Shown here: positions 35,861 to 44,260 of the stretch, one piece after another
Layout: each line of letters opens with the position of its first letter
Numbering within the stretch: position 1 is the stretch's first letter
Source: an uncultured beta proteobacterium
GTDB lineage: Bacteria > Pseudomonadota > Gammaproteobacteria > Burkholderiales > Burkholderiaceae_C
Reading direction: 5' to 3'
DNA: 56,492 nucleotides
NCBI GenBank assembly: GCA_903914175.1
Contig: CAIWNX010000001.1
Location: forward strand, 1 to 56,492
Made by a program: the position numbers and the translations under genes
Notes under the pieces: model-generated
Seen by the model: only the letters and a program-made list of their open reading frames with translations
Database searches by the model: none
What the model was told of the DNA's origin: nothing

Positions 35861-35874
35861 GAACGCCCTCAGCC

Positions 35875-36621
35875 ATGCTCAACTCCATCAAGGTCCGAAT
35901 CGCACAAGGGACGCAATACATCCCCGACCCGCGCCGCGCCAGCCCAACCGGTCTGCGCGGCAAGCCGCTCATCGCACAAAACGAATGTGCCAGCGCCTGC
36001 CAGGCCTGCGTCAATGTCTGCCCGACGCAGGCGATCACCCTCGCACCGGTGCAGATCGACCTCGGGCGCTGCGTGCTGTGCGGCGAGTGCGCGCCGGTAT
36101 GCCCCAGCCGCAAGCTATCGTTTTGCAATGACTACAAACTCGCTTGCACAACACGCGAAGGCCTGTTGCTCAGCGCCAGCCGGCCCGCACCCGATCCGGT
36201 CATGGTTTCGGCCGCGCTGCACAAACGCTTTGGCCGCTCGTTGAAGCTGCGTTCAGTCTCGGCTGGTGGCTGCAATGGCTGCGAACTCGAAGTCAACGCC
36301 CTGTCCAACGTCAACTTCGACCTCGGGCGCTACGGCATCGACATCGTGGCCTCACCGCGCCATGCCGACGCCCTGGTGCTGACCGGCCCCATCACGCGCA
36401 ACATGACAGCAGCACTGCAACTGTGCTGGGACGCCATGCCCGAGCCCAAGCTGGTGATTGCGGTGGGCGCCTGTGCCATCTCGGGCGGCCTGTTTGCTGA
36501 CAACCAGAGCATTGAGCGCGAATTTCTCGACCGCTTCAAGCCCTCGCTCTACCTGCCGGGCTGTCCGACGCACCCACTGACCATGGTCTGCGGCATTCTC
36601 GATTTGCTGGGAATCGATTGA
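35875..36621 (+). CDS. hyfI: Fused ferredoxin / hydrogenase small subunit (HyfH-HyfI-like)
   Basis: This 248-residue protein joins a two-cluster ferredoxin domain to a NuoB/HyfI-like small subunit. The ferredoxin motifs are CASACQACVNVCP (first spacing is Cx3C, unlike the usual Cx2C) and CVLCGECAPVCP. The NuoB-like part keeps all four ligands of the proximal cluster: GGCNGCE, VGACAISGG and PGCPTHPLT. In E. coli Hyf these parts are separate genes (hyfH, hyfI). It is the last gene of the operon, 14 bp after the large subunit. It probably takes electrons from ferredoxin or another soluble donor. An earlier TTG at 35842 lies inside the previous gene. Confidence 0.88.
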   Translation: MLNSIKVRIAQGTQYIPDPRRASPTGLRGKPLIAQNECASACQACVNVCPTQAITLAPVQIDLGRCVLCGECAPVCPSRKLSFCNDYKLACTTREGLLLSASRPAPDPVMVSAALHKRFGRSLKLRSVSAGGCNGCELEVNALSNVNFDLGRYGIDIVASPRHADALVLTGPITRNMTAALQLCWDAMPEPKLVIAVGACAISGGLFADNQSIEREFLDRFKPSLYLPGCPTHPLTMVCGILDLLGID

Positions 36622-36637
36622 TGCATTTTGCGTTTGA

Positions 36638-36844
36638 CGACGCTTTGAAGCGACGCTGATCATTGGCTCTGGCTTACCCACGAGTTGGCAAGATCAAGAG
36701 AAACAAATTCAAAAATCGAAGGTCTGCTTTGGCATCCCGCGCCACGATAGCCAATGGCAGGTCCTGAAGATCATGGCCGACGTGTTGTGCCGTCAAGTTG
36801 TTTACGACTTCATTTATACCGAATGGGAGACACCTGAAAACTGA
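36638..36844 (+). pseudogene. Open frame without start, possible gene remnant
   Basis: After the Ehr operon, frame 36638-36844 is open for 68 codons with a natural-looking composition (e.g. LIIGSGLPTSWQDQEKQ, then MADVLCRQVVYDFIYTEW) but no ATG near its beginning. In another frame, ATG 36621 gives the 12-residue MHFAFDDALKRR, which could be the original start before a frameshift. I do not recognise the protein. Its end overlaps the 3' end of the minus-strand winged-helix gene. It may be a decayed gene or chance. Confidence 0.35.
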
Positions 36845-37061
36845 GTGTGTCCGGTCGTGAAATTTTGTAGGTTGTCGCCGGACCGTCTCCCTCGCGCAGG
36901 ATGGTCCCACTGGAAACCAGCCTGGCCAGATAACGGTTGACGGTTGGACGTTTTTCCCCGAGTTTCGTCGCAATGGTGTAGGCGCCGATAGGCCGGAGCC
37001 CCTTGCTTGAGTGCTCAGCCAGGTAAGCGACGACATTTTCCAGTAGATGCTTTCTGGTCAT
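36810..37061 (-). CDS. Small winged-helix DNA-binding protein
   Basis: This 83-residue protein has a helix-turn-helix of winged type: LRPIGAYTIATKLGEKRPTVNRYLARLVSSGTILRE, followed by a wing GDGPATTYKI. It has no ligand domain and is very short, so it may be a small regulator or a trimmed one. It starts 19 bp after the dihaem cytochrome gene on the same strand, so it is probably the last gene of the mtrAB-cytochrome operon and might regulate it. Confidence in the fold is good; its role is inference. Confidence 0.65.
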   Translation of the reverse strand: MTRKHLLENVVAYLAEHSSKGLRPIGAYTIATKLGEKRPTVNRYLARLVSSGTILREGDGPATTYKISRPDTLSFQVSPIRYK

Positions 37062-37079
37062 GCCTGAGTCCCCCGCATG

Positions 37080-37721
37080 CTATTGACTGTCAAGGCTGAC
37101 GAGGTATTCGGCAACCGACTGAATTTCTTTTTCACTCATGCGTCTGGCAATCACACGCATATAGCGACTGCCATCGTTTGTGCGTTCGCCGGTGGCGAAA
37201 TTGGTCAGTTGCTGTGCCACATACACGCTGTGCTGTCCACCGATGCGGGGATAGCCCAGATGTCCGGCGCCTTTGGCCTGATGACAGGCAACGCAAGCAG
37301 GCACGCCCGTTTTTTCATTTCCTTCGAAGTACACCAACTTGCCAAAATCGGCTGATGCTTTGTCGCCGAGGTCGCCAGGTTTTAGTTTTTGCGCACTGAA
37401 ATAATTGGCCAGTGACGCGATGTCCTGCGGCTTGAGTGTTGCCGCCATGGGCGCCATCATGTCGCTCTTGCGTCGCCCACTCTGGAAATCTTGCAACTGC
37501 TTGCTGATGTAACTTTCCGGTAACCCTGCAATTTTCGGAAACATGGGGACCAGGCTGTTGCCGTCCTCGGCGTGACAGCCCGCGCACACGGTAGCGGCGA
37601 TGGTTTTGGCATCCTGCGCGGCGCTTGGGCCCGCCATGAAAGTTCCAACGGCCAGAAGCGTCGCAATGGCAGAAGCGCGAAGCCCGGAAATGGACTTGGT
37701 GCGGTGGTGTTTGTGAAGCAT
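37080..37721 (-). CDS. Dihaem cytochrome c, c4-like
   Basis: This is an exported periplasmic cytochrome of 213 residues with a Sec signal (IATLLAVGTFMAGPSAAQD). It has two class I domains, each with one haem: CAGCH (residues ~46-50) and CVACH (~141-145). Each has distal-Met candidates (MMAPMAATL; YMRVIARRMSEKE). The double-domain layout fits cytochrome c4, a carrier between periplasmic donors and oxidases. AAGGA lies just before the ATG. It sits 31 bp after the MtrB-like gene in the same operon, so it probably carries electrons between the decahaem conduit and the inner membrane. Confidence 0.9.
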   Translation of the reverse strand: MLHKHHRTKSISGLRASAIATLLAVGTFMAGPSAAQDAKTIAATVCAGCHAEDGNSLVPMFPKIAGLPESYISKQLQDFQSGRRKSDMMAPMAATLKPQDIASLANYFSAQKLKPGDLGDKASADFGKLVYFEGNEKTGVPACVACHQAKGAGHLGYPRIGGQHSVYVAQQLTNFATGERTNDGSRYMRVIARRMSEKEIQSVAEYLVSLDSQ

Positions 37722-37752
37722 TTTCAGTTCCTTGGGTCTGGGTAGACGTCGG

Positions 37753-40716
37753 TTACAGCTTGTACTGAATGAAGAAGCCGATCACGTTGGCGTGGTAGTT
37801 CTGTGCGCCAGCGTCGAGCAACAGGGTGCCGCTGTCATAGGCAGCCATCGCGTTGGTGATGACGTTGTCGTAATGCCAGTCCTTGACCTGCCCCACTTCA
37901 AACCGGTCATACAGACGCACCGACAAACGCTTGCTGATCGGAATAAGCAGGTTGAAGTTCAGTGTTTGCTGCACAAAAGTCATGTTGGGCAAGGCGCTGC
38001 CGGCAATCAGCGCTGCTGCGGCCTGGTTCGCGGCAATACCGCTGATGGCCGTGCTGCCATAGTCATAGTTGATGGCAGTCGAGCTGTTGCTGTAGGTGTA
38101 GTCAACACCGAACTGCATCGTTCCCACGGTGCTTTGCAGGCCCAGGCCGAACACATTGTTGCGGTCTTCGGTGTTCATGGACCATGCATCCGACAAGGGT
38201 CGTGATCCACCCAGGCCGGCGACATTGTCAGAGCAGGCCGAGTAGCCGTAGCTCGCCAAATTGGCCAGCGTGCAGGTGTTGACGGGGGTGGCCAGCGCCG
38301 CGCCCGAGTTCAGTTGCATCGACTTCTGACCCTGCTGGTACGAGTAGAACGTGTACAGCATGGTGGCCGAAGATGGCTGGTAATTGAGCTCAAGACTGAG
38401 TGAGTTCTGCTTGTCCCGGTCAACCCCGTAGAGCGAGTCGGGATACTTGACGTCCTTGGCCTGCAGGGTCAGGCCCAGATCAAGATCCTCGCGCGCCTGG
38501 TAGTTCAAGCGGAGATTGAGAATGTTCTGGTCGCGATCGGCCTGGTCGTACTTGCGGAAGTAGTAGGAGTAGCGATTGAAGAGGTTGGCGCCCGGCGGGT
38601 TGGCGTAACCGACATAACGTGGATCGGCCGGATTGAGCGCCAGCGCCTGGGCGGCGGCAATTTGCTCTGCCGGGCTCAGACCTGGCAGGCCGGTGCCCAG
38701 GTCCGCGAAAGTGCGGTAGTTGTAATCACCGCCGCGCTTGCGATCGGTCTCATAGGAAGTGCGCAGGGTCGCATCGCTCAAGCCGCGATTGACGTAGCCC
38801 AGCTTGAACTTGTCCTCCCAGGTTTTGGCGCGCTCGCGGTAGTCACGGTCGAAGATCTCGCGCTCCAGGGAGGCATTGAAGTTACTGGTGCGCGACAACT
38901 CGTAATCACCCGAGAATCCGTAGTTCGTCTGCTGGGTCGATCGGGCCTGGCCGTACACCGGAATATTGGCACCGTTCGCCACTGCGCCTGCGAGACCGAA
39001 AGTGCAGCCGGGCACCGCCGCATATCCGGGCAGCACATAGCAGCTGCCTGCAGTGCCGGGCAGGCTGCCCGGCTGGAGTCCGACCACGGTGTCGGAAACG
39101 GAACCGTTGCCATCGGCAATGCCGCGACCAAACTGTCCTGTCAAGGGGTTGTAGGCGGTGTAGCCGCCCTTGTTGGCGGAGTCGAAATAGCGCAGTGTCC
39201 CTTTCATGCTGAGCGCATCGGCCGGTTTCACGGACAAGCCCAGGTCCAGCAGGGCCGTGTCGATTCGCTGCAGGGCGCTCTGCTGGCTCAGGGCTGCAGT
39301 GGTATTCCAGTTTGACACCAGGGTGGTGCCGGTGGCATAGCCCGGGTTGGCACTGCCGCCCAAGGTCTTCACGCCAGCAGCCGCAAGTTGCGCATTCTGC
39401 GCGGCCGAAATCGGGGCCAGCAAATCGTCATTCTGGCGGTTGGTGCCGAACGAGAGCGCAGCGTTGAAACGACCTTTGTAGAAGTCTGGCAGCGAGCGGG
39501 CGTATTCACCCTTCAGGTTGAACGCATTGTTGTCAGGATACAGATCAAAGGTGGCGGTCTGGATGTTGCCAAAAGGCAGGCTCGACATCAGGAACGGGTA
39601 CTGCACGTTGAGCGTGCTGATGTTGTTGCGAAACAGTGACATGGACGCACGCAGGTTGGCCTGCGTCAACTTGTCAGCATACTGAATACCGGCCAGCACT
39701 TCGTGGCTGCCATAGTCAATCGGCTCGGCGATTTCCGTCGACATATTGCCTGCATTCATGGCAAATGGCCGCTCACCGGTACGCCGTTCCAGACTGTAGC
39801 TGGCGTAGCTCTTCCAGTTATCGTTCAAATCCATGTCGACCCGGGCGCCGGCCTTTTTGCGAATCAGGCTGATTTCACTCTCGGGCAGACTCGCCAGTTT
39901 GTTGCTGATGGCAAGCGCCATATTGGACTGGACTGCACCGGTAGCGGCGGCGCCGGTTACTGCCGCAACCGTGCCGCTGGTGGCGTTGGGCGTGCCGGTC
40001 GTGCCATTGATGGAGGCCAGCGCCTGCGCGCCGCTGTAGGTCTTGCCGCCATAACTCCAGCACGGTGCATTGACGCTACAGGCAACCGCCGGTGTGAACG
40101 ATGAATTGCCCGTGGTGACCGCCACGGCGCTGGCCAGGCCGGTTGTGAGATCGCCGGTTCCCTGACCGTCGAACAGGGCTTTCCAGTTAGTGGAAAAAAC
40201 ATGGACCGTCTCGTTATAGAACAGCTTGAGCTTCCAGTCGTTATAGCGGCCCATTTGCACGCCATAGAACTGGTCGCTCTGCCCGCTTGCGCCACCGAAG
40301 GCCGAGAAGTAGTTGGCGCTGTCGGCCTTGTCCGCGTCGATGTCAAAGTAATTCAGGTAGGCACCTGGCCGCAGGTCCTTGTACTTGCGGAAAACAGCAT
40401 TGCGCGTGCCAGGCTCGCCCGTGAGCACACCGGCCTCAACAGCACCGCTGTACTCCCAGCCCCCGGCCGTCTTGCTGGCGGGTGCTGGCTCGTAGGGTAA
40501 TCCGTAAAGCTGCCCCGAAGGGGAGCGGCGCACGGTATCAAGGCCATCGTCGGCCAGCGCACGCGGGACGATGGAGCGGCCCGGTGGATTGAGGGCATTG
40601 CCCAGGGCCATATCGACACCTACGGCAGAGTCGGCCAGCGCCGGACCTGCGCCCCATTGGGCAAGGGCAAGGCCAACACCAGCGGCAAGCATTTTCATGC
40701 GGGGACGAGCGATCAT
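37753..40716 (-). CDS. mtrB: MtrB/PioB-family outer-membrane beta-barrel
   Basis: This is a 987-residue outer-membrane porin that would sheathe the decahaem cytochrome and let electrons cross the outer membrane. It has a signal peptide (MLAAGVGLALAQWGAGPALADS). Many alternating beta strands with aromatic girdles follow, e.g. NNVFGLGLQSTVGTMQFGVDYTYSNS, and it has the MtrB-like phrase FYNETVHVFSTN. The last residue pair after an aromatic strand (IGFFIQYKL) suits barrel insertion. No CxxC lies near the mature N-terminus, unlike Shewanella MtrB. Six cysteines form three close pairs further on. The start at 40716 is chosen for CCGGGAG about 7 bp upstream. It is 52 bp downstream of the decahaem gene. 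Confidence 0.88.
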   Translation of the reverse strand: MIARPRMKMLAAGVGLALAQWGAGPALADSAVGVDMALGNALNPPGRSIVPRALADDGLDTVRRSPSGQLYGLPYEPAPASKTAGGWEYSGAVEAGVLTGEPGTRNAVFRKYKDLRPGAYLNYFDIDADKADSANYFSAFGGASGQSDQFYGVQMGRYNDWKLKLFYNETVHVFSTNWKALFDGQGTGDLTTGLASAVAVTTGNSSFTPAVACSVNAPCWSYGGKTYSGAQALASINGTTGTPNATSGTVAAVTGAAATGAVQSNMALAISNKLASLPESEISLIRKKAGARVDMDLNDNWKSYASYSLERRTGERPFAMNAGNMSTEIAEPIDYGSHEVLAGIQYADKLTQANLRASMSLFRNNISTLNVQYPFLMSSLPFGNIQTATFDLYPDNNAFNLKGEYARSLPDFYKGRFNAALSFGTNRQNDDLLAPISAAQNAQLAAAGVKTLGGSANPGYATGTTLVSNWNTTAALSQQSALQRIDTALLDLGLSVKPADALSMKGTLRYFDSANKGGYTAYNPLTGQFGRGIADGNGSVSDTVVGLQPGSLPGTAGSCYVLPGYAAVPGCTFGLAGAVANGANIPVYGQARSTQQTNYGFSGDYELSRTSNFNASLEREIFDRDYRERAKTWEDKFKLGYVNRGLSDATLRTSYETDRKRGGDYNYRTFADLGTGLPGLSPAEQIAAAQALALNPADPRYVGYANPPGANLFNRYSYYFRKYDQADRDQNILNLRLNYQAREDLDLGLTLQAKDVKYPDSLYGVDRDKQNSLSLELNYQPSSATMLYTFYSYQQGQKSMQLNSGAALATPVNTCTLANLASYGYSACSDNVAGLGGSRPLSDAWSMNTEDRNNVFGLGLQSTVGTMQFGVDYTYSNSSTAINYDYGSTAISGIAANQAAAALIAGSALPNMTFVQQTLNFNLLIPISKRLSVRLYDRFEVGQVKDWHYDNVITNAMAAYDSGTLLLDAGAQNYHANVIGFFIQYKL

Positions 40717-40768
40717 GCGAAAACTCCCGGATAGATTGAATGGCGTCATGTGCGATCTCACTTTCAGT

Positions 40769-41812
40769 TCAGCGCTGGAAGCGGGCGCCGGATGGGCTGT
40801 TGCTGCCATGAATCGTGGAGTGGCAGTTCTGGCAGGATCGACCGGTCATGCGTTTGCTGGCCAGCGCTGCTGTGGCAGCAGCGGCCGTGTTGGCTTGCAG
40901 CCCAGTATTGGTCTGTCCGAACGATGTCGAATCGCCATTGACGACGGTGCCCAGCGTGTTGTTGCCAAACACTGCATGGCCCATGGTGCCCGTGGTGCTA
41001 TGGCAGCCCGCGCACAGGGCAGGGCGCGTCTGCACCAACAGCTTGTCGGCGTTGGAGCCGTGGGCGGCATGACAGTTCATGCAGTTCTCACGCACCGGGG
41101 CGTGCTCCCACAGGAAGGGGCCGCGTTTTTCTGCATGGCAGGTGTAGCACAGGTCGTTGATGCTGTCGGCCTTGAGCAGTTTTTTGGCGGTGCTGCCATG
41201 CGGGTTGTGGCAGTCCACGCAGGTCATCTTGCCTTCCGGAACCGGCATGTGCGACTTCTTGCGAAACTCGGCGCGCTGCTGCTGGTGACAGGTCTGGCAA
41301 GTCTCGGTGATGCCGGCTTTTTTCAGCAAACCGTTGCTGGAAAAGCGCGCCATCGGGTTGTGACAGTCAGAGCAACCCAGCTTGTTGCTGGCGTGCGCGG
41401 AGCCCGGCCAGTTGATGCGTTGCCCGCCGGTGTGACAGTTCAGGCACTGGGCGGTCTGCTTTTCAATCGGTGTGTTCCACTCCTTGGAGAAGCCGACGAT
41501 CAGGTTCTTGTCAGTGGCATTGAGCACATGCAGCGAGCCGTTGCCGTGGCATGCCTCGCAGACGGACTTTTCCGTGTCATTGCGCGGGTTTTCGCGGAAG
41601 ACCTTGGCGTGTTGCGTATGTCCAAAAAGATTCTTCTCGGTATCGTGGCACGTGACACAGCGCTTTTCGCCGACCATGCGGGCATTGGCCATGGGGTCGG
41701 CCGCAGCGTCGGTCGCCGCCGTTGCAGCACGCGCTGGCAGGAAGCCAGATAGCAGCGCCAACCCGGCGACCAAGCACCACCTGCGCAACGGAATTGAATA
41801 TTTTTTTGCCAT
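40769..41812 (-). CDS. mtrA: Decahaem cytochrome c, MtrA/MtoA/PioA type
   Basis: This is a 347-residue periplasmic decahaem cytochrome that would pass electrons through the MtrB-like barrel. Ten CxxCH haem sites are visible in order: CVTCH, CEACH, CLNCH, CSDCH, CQTCH, CVDCH, CYTCH, CMNCH, CAGCH and CQNCH. A Sec signal (WCLVAGLALLSGFLPARAATA) precedes them. The length matches MtrA/DmsE rather than the N-terminally extended PioA. AGGAG lies before ATG 41812. The last haem is separated from the ninth by an Ala/Thr-rich linker of ~45 residues. Direction of electron flow (Fe(II) oxidation or Fe(III) reduction) cannot be read from the sequence. Confidence 0.93.
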   Translation of the reverse strand: MAKKYSIPLRRWCLVAGLALLSGFLPARAATAATDAAADPMANARMVGEKRCVTCHDTEKNLFGHTQHAKVFRENPRNDTEKSVCEACHGNGSLHVLNATDKNLIVGFSKEWNTPIEKQTAQCLNCHTGGQRINWPGSAHASNKLGCSDCHNPMARFSSNGLLKKAGITETCQTCHQQQRAEFRKKSHMPVPEGKMTCVDCHNPHGSTAKKLLKADSINDLCYTCHAEKRGPFLWEHAPVRENCMNCHAAHGSNADKLLVQTRPALCAGCHSTTGTMGHAVFGNNTLGTVVNGDSTSFGQTNTGLQANTAAAATAALASKRMTGRSCQNCHSTIHGSNSPSGARFQR

Positions 41813-41895
41813 CTGCAAATCTCCTAATGCCAATGAGCCAGTCACATCGACAACGTGACACGTAAGCAACGGTAAGAAGTTAGGCGCAGAATTGG

Positions 41896-41931
41896 CTTAA
41901 GAAATTACTTGAAAGATTAAGACTTCCTAAG
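41896..41931. promoter_or_regulatory. TTAAG-type repeat cluster between mtrA and the two-component genes
   Basis: The 238-bp divergent region holds CTTAAG (41896-41901), ACTTGA (41907-41912), ATTAAG (41916-41921) and CCTAAG (41926-41931), spaced 9-11 bp. OmpR-family regulators of the QseB/PmrA group bind CTTAA-type half-sites at 11-bp spacing, so this is a candidate site for the adjacent response regulator. I found no certain -35/-10 pair. Confidence 0.45.
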
Positions 41932-42050
41932 ACCCGGCTCGGAATTCCGGGATTTGTCAGTACTAACCCTTGGAATTGAAATGAGTCTCGGGGTAAACAC
42001 TGTGTGGCACATAGCTGACGCTTGGCGCTGATTGAAACGAATGAGGAACG

Positions 42051-42713
42051 ATGCGACTGTTGCTTGTTGAAGATGATGCCCTGTTGGGTGCCGGACTGCG
42101 TGCCGCGCTCAGCAGGTGGGGCTTCGCAGTAACCTGGGTCAGACAGGGGGGTGCCGCGCTGGACCAACTGGCAGCCGAGGAATTCACCGCCATGGTGCTG
42201 GACATTGGCCTTCCTGACATGAGTGGACTCGATGTGTTGCGCCGACTGCGTGCGACTGGCAATGCCCTGCCAGTCCTGGTTCTCACGGCCCGCGATACCA
42301 CATACGACAAGGTGGTCAGCCTCGACCATGGCGCGGATGACTACCTGGTCAAGACCACCGATATGGAGGAACTGGTGGCGCGCTTGCGCGCACTGATTCG
42401 CCGCGCCGGCCGTGGTGGTGGCGCGTTGAGCATCGGTGACCTGACAATGAATTTGGACGCCCGTACCGTCACAAAAAAGGGGGAGCCCGTTAGCTTGTCG
42501 AAACGCGAATTTGACATACTGCGCGCGCTGATGGAGGGTGCCGGGCGCGTTCTCACCCGCAATCAACTCGAGCAGTCGATTTACGGATCTGCCCACCAAG
42601 TCGACAGCAATGCGCTTGAGGTGCACATTCACAATCTGCGCCTCAAGATAGGCGCAGCCACCCTCAAGACCGTGCGGGGTGTCGGCTACACCATCGGCGG
42701 GGCCGCCCTTTGA
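42051..42713 (+). CDS. OmpR/QseB-family response regulator
   Basis: This is a DNA-binding response regulator of 220 residues. The receiver domain shows the acidic pair EDD near residue 7, the phospho-acceptor Asp in AMVLDIGLPDMSG (residue ~51), Thr in VLTARD and Lys in DDYLVKTTD. The C-terminal winged-helix domain (VSLSKREFDILRALMEGAGRVLTRNQLEQSIYG, then SNALEVHIHNLRLKIG) is OmpR type, closest in look to QseB/PmrA. GAGGAACG precedes the ATG. It overlaps the kinase gene by 4 bp and is divergent from mtrA, which it probably controls. Confidence 0.94.
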   Translation: MRLLLVEDDALLGAGLRAALSRWGFAVTWVRQGGAALDQLAAEEFTAMVLDIGLPDMSGLDVLRRLRATGNALPVLVLTARDTTYDKVVSLDHGADDYLVKTTDMEELVARLRALIRRAGRGGGALSIGDLTMNLDARTVTKKGEPVSLSKREFDILRALMEGAGRVLTRNQLEQSIYGSAHQVDSNALEVHIHNLRLKIGAATLKTVRGVGYTIGGAAL

Positions 42714-44203
42714 TCGCGCTGCAACGCCATTCGCTCAGCCGGCGCCTGCTGCTGAGCTTGCTGGTCGTGACCTTTGGCTGCTGGAGCGTGATGGCCTGGC
42801 TGACCGTGCAGGACAGCGTCAACGAAATTGATGAACTCTTTGATGCCCACCTGGCCCAAACCGCCCTGGCCTTGCTACGCGTTACGGACCCGGACGAAAA
42901 TGACCCGGTTGCGATCCCAAATCGGACCGAAGACCCAGCCCTTAGCGAAATCTTTCGACAGTGGCGGGAGTTGTCGGAGCGCCTCGGCGAGTTTCGGAAT
43001 ACGCCCAATGCGCAAAAATTTTCGAAGACGCCCACAGCACCCGCGCTCACAGGTTCAACCAATGCCCTGCACGCCGCTTACGAAAAGAACCTGCGCTACC
43101 AGGTCTGGAGCGGTCAGGGGACTTTGATTTTGAATTCTGCCAATGCACCGCCGGTGCCGATGGCCGACCGGGACGGCTATTCGCAGAGCACCGATCGGGA
43201 TGGCCGGGTCTGGCGTCACTTTGGCGTCTGGGATCAGCATCACGACTTCCGCATTCTGGTCTCTGAAGCCAATGATTTGCGCGGCCAACTGGTGAACCGT
43301 ATTGCCCTGCACGTCGCGCGCCCGCTGGCGCTTGGCCTGCCGATCTGGATCCTGCTGCTCTGGTTTTCCATCCGGCGCGGCCTTGATCCGCTGCGCACGC
43401 TGGCGCGTGAAATAGCCAAGCGAAAGCCCCAGAACCTCATGCCAATCAATGCAAGTGACGCCCCGCAAGAGGTGCGCCCCATGGTTCTGGCGCTGAACGA
43501 CCTGCTGCAACGCATGACGCACACGCTTGAAGGCGAGCAGCGGTTCACCGCGCACGCCGCTCATGAGTTGCGCACGCCGCTGGCGGCAATCCAGGCCCAG
43601 TTGTATTTGGCCCATACGGCGGAGGGGAAAACGCAGCGAATGCAGGCCCTGACCGAGTTGCAGCAGGCGGTTGAACGGGCGATTCGGCTGGTGAGTCAGA
43701 TGCTGATTCTGGCCCGCCTTGACCCGGAGCAGGCACTGCCGGATGTCCACGTGGTGAATTTTGGTGAAGTGGTGCAACTGGTCTGCGCCGAATTGGCGCC
43801 GCTTGCCTTGCAGCGCGATCAGACGCTTGACCTGGTGCTCGAGCCTGGGTTGGCACCACTGTCAGGAAACGCGGACATGCTGTCCATACTGATCCGCAAT
43901 CTGGTGGACAACGCCATCCGCTACACCCCCTGCGGTGGCCACATCAATATCGATGTGCGCAACAGCGAGTCCGGCCTGCGCTTGCAGGTCTGCGACGACG
44001 GTCCCGGGATCCCCGAGGCACAGCGCGAACGTGTGTTTGACCGCTTCTACCGGCTTGCGGGCCAGGAGCAGTCTGGCACCGGCCTTGGACTGGCCATCAC
44101 GCGGCGCATCGCGGAACTGCATAAGGCACGCATTGTCCTGTCTGAAGGTCAATCGCAGCGTGGGGTCACGGTCAGCGTATTGTTTTCTGTGTCACAGGAA
44201 TAA
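42710..44203 (+). CDS. QseC-like sensor histidine kinase
   Basis: This is the membrane-bound partner of the preceding regulator, 497 residues. It has TM1 (residues ~11-31) and a periplasmic sensing domain of ~160 residues. TM2 (ALGLPIWILLLWFSI) and a HAMP-like linker follow. The H-box is FTAHAAHELRTPLAAIQ, then come the N-box LVDNAIRY, G1 DDGPGIPEAQRERVFDRFYR and G2 GTGLGLAITRRIAEL. The start is TTG at 42710, overlapping the regulator's stop (TTGA). Between the decahaem operon and the HiPIP gene, it may sense a redox or metal signal. The sensing domain has no cysteines or obvious metal motif. Confidence 0.93.
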   Translation: MIALQRHSLSRRLLLSLLVVTFGCWSVMAWLTVQDSVNEIDELFDAHLAQTALALLRVTDPDENDPVAIPNRTEDPALSEIFRQWRELSERLGEFRNTPNAQKFSKTPTAPALTGSTNALHAAYEKNLRYQVWSGQGTLILNSANAPPVPMADRDGYSQSTDRDGRVWRHFGVWDQHHDFRILVSEANDLRGQLVNRIALHVARPLALGLPIWILLLWFSIRRGLDPLRTLAREIAKRKPQNLMPINASDAPQEVRPMVLALNDLLQRMTHTLEGEQRFTAHAAHELRTPLAAIQAQLYLAHTAEGKTQRMQALTELQQAVERAIRLVSQMLILARLDPEQALPDVHVVNFGEVVQLVCAELAPLALQRDQTLDLVLEPGLAPLSGNADMLSILIRNLVDNAIRYTPCGGHINIDVRNSESGLRLQVCDDGPGIPEAQRERVFDRFYRLAGQEQSGTGLGLAITRRIAELHKARIVLSEGQSQRGVTVSVLFSVSQE

Positions 44204-44260
44204 GAGCGCTGCATAAGCAATCGATGCTTTAAAAGTTTGATCTCTTGAAATGAAATTTTT

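Noticed and set aside
29448-36621. Formate hydrogenlyase / active group 4 [NiFe] hydrogenase
   Set aside because: The large subunit lacks both Ni-Fe CxxC motifs, and there is no formate dehydrogenase or maturation gene next to it.
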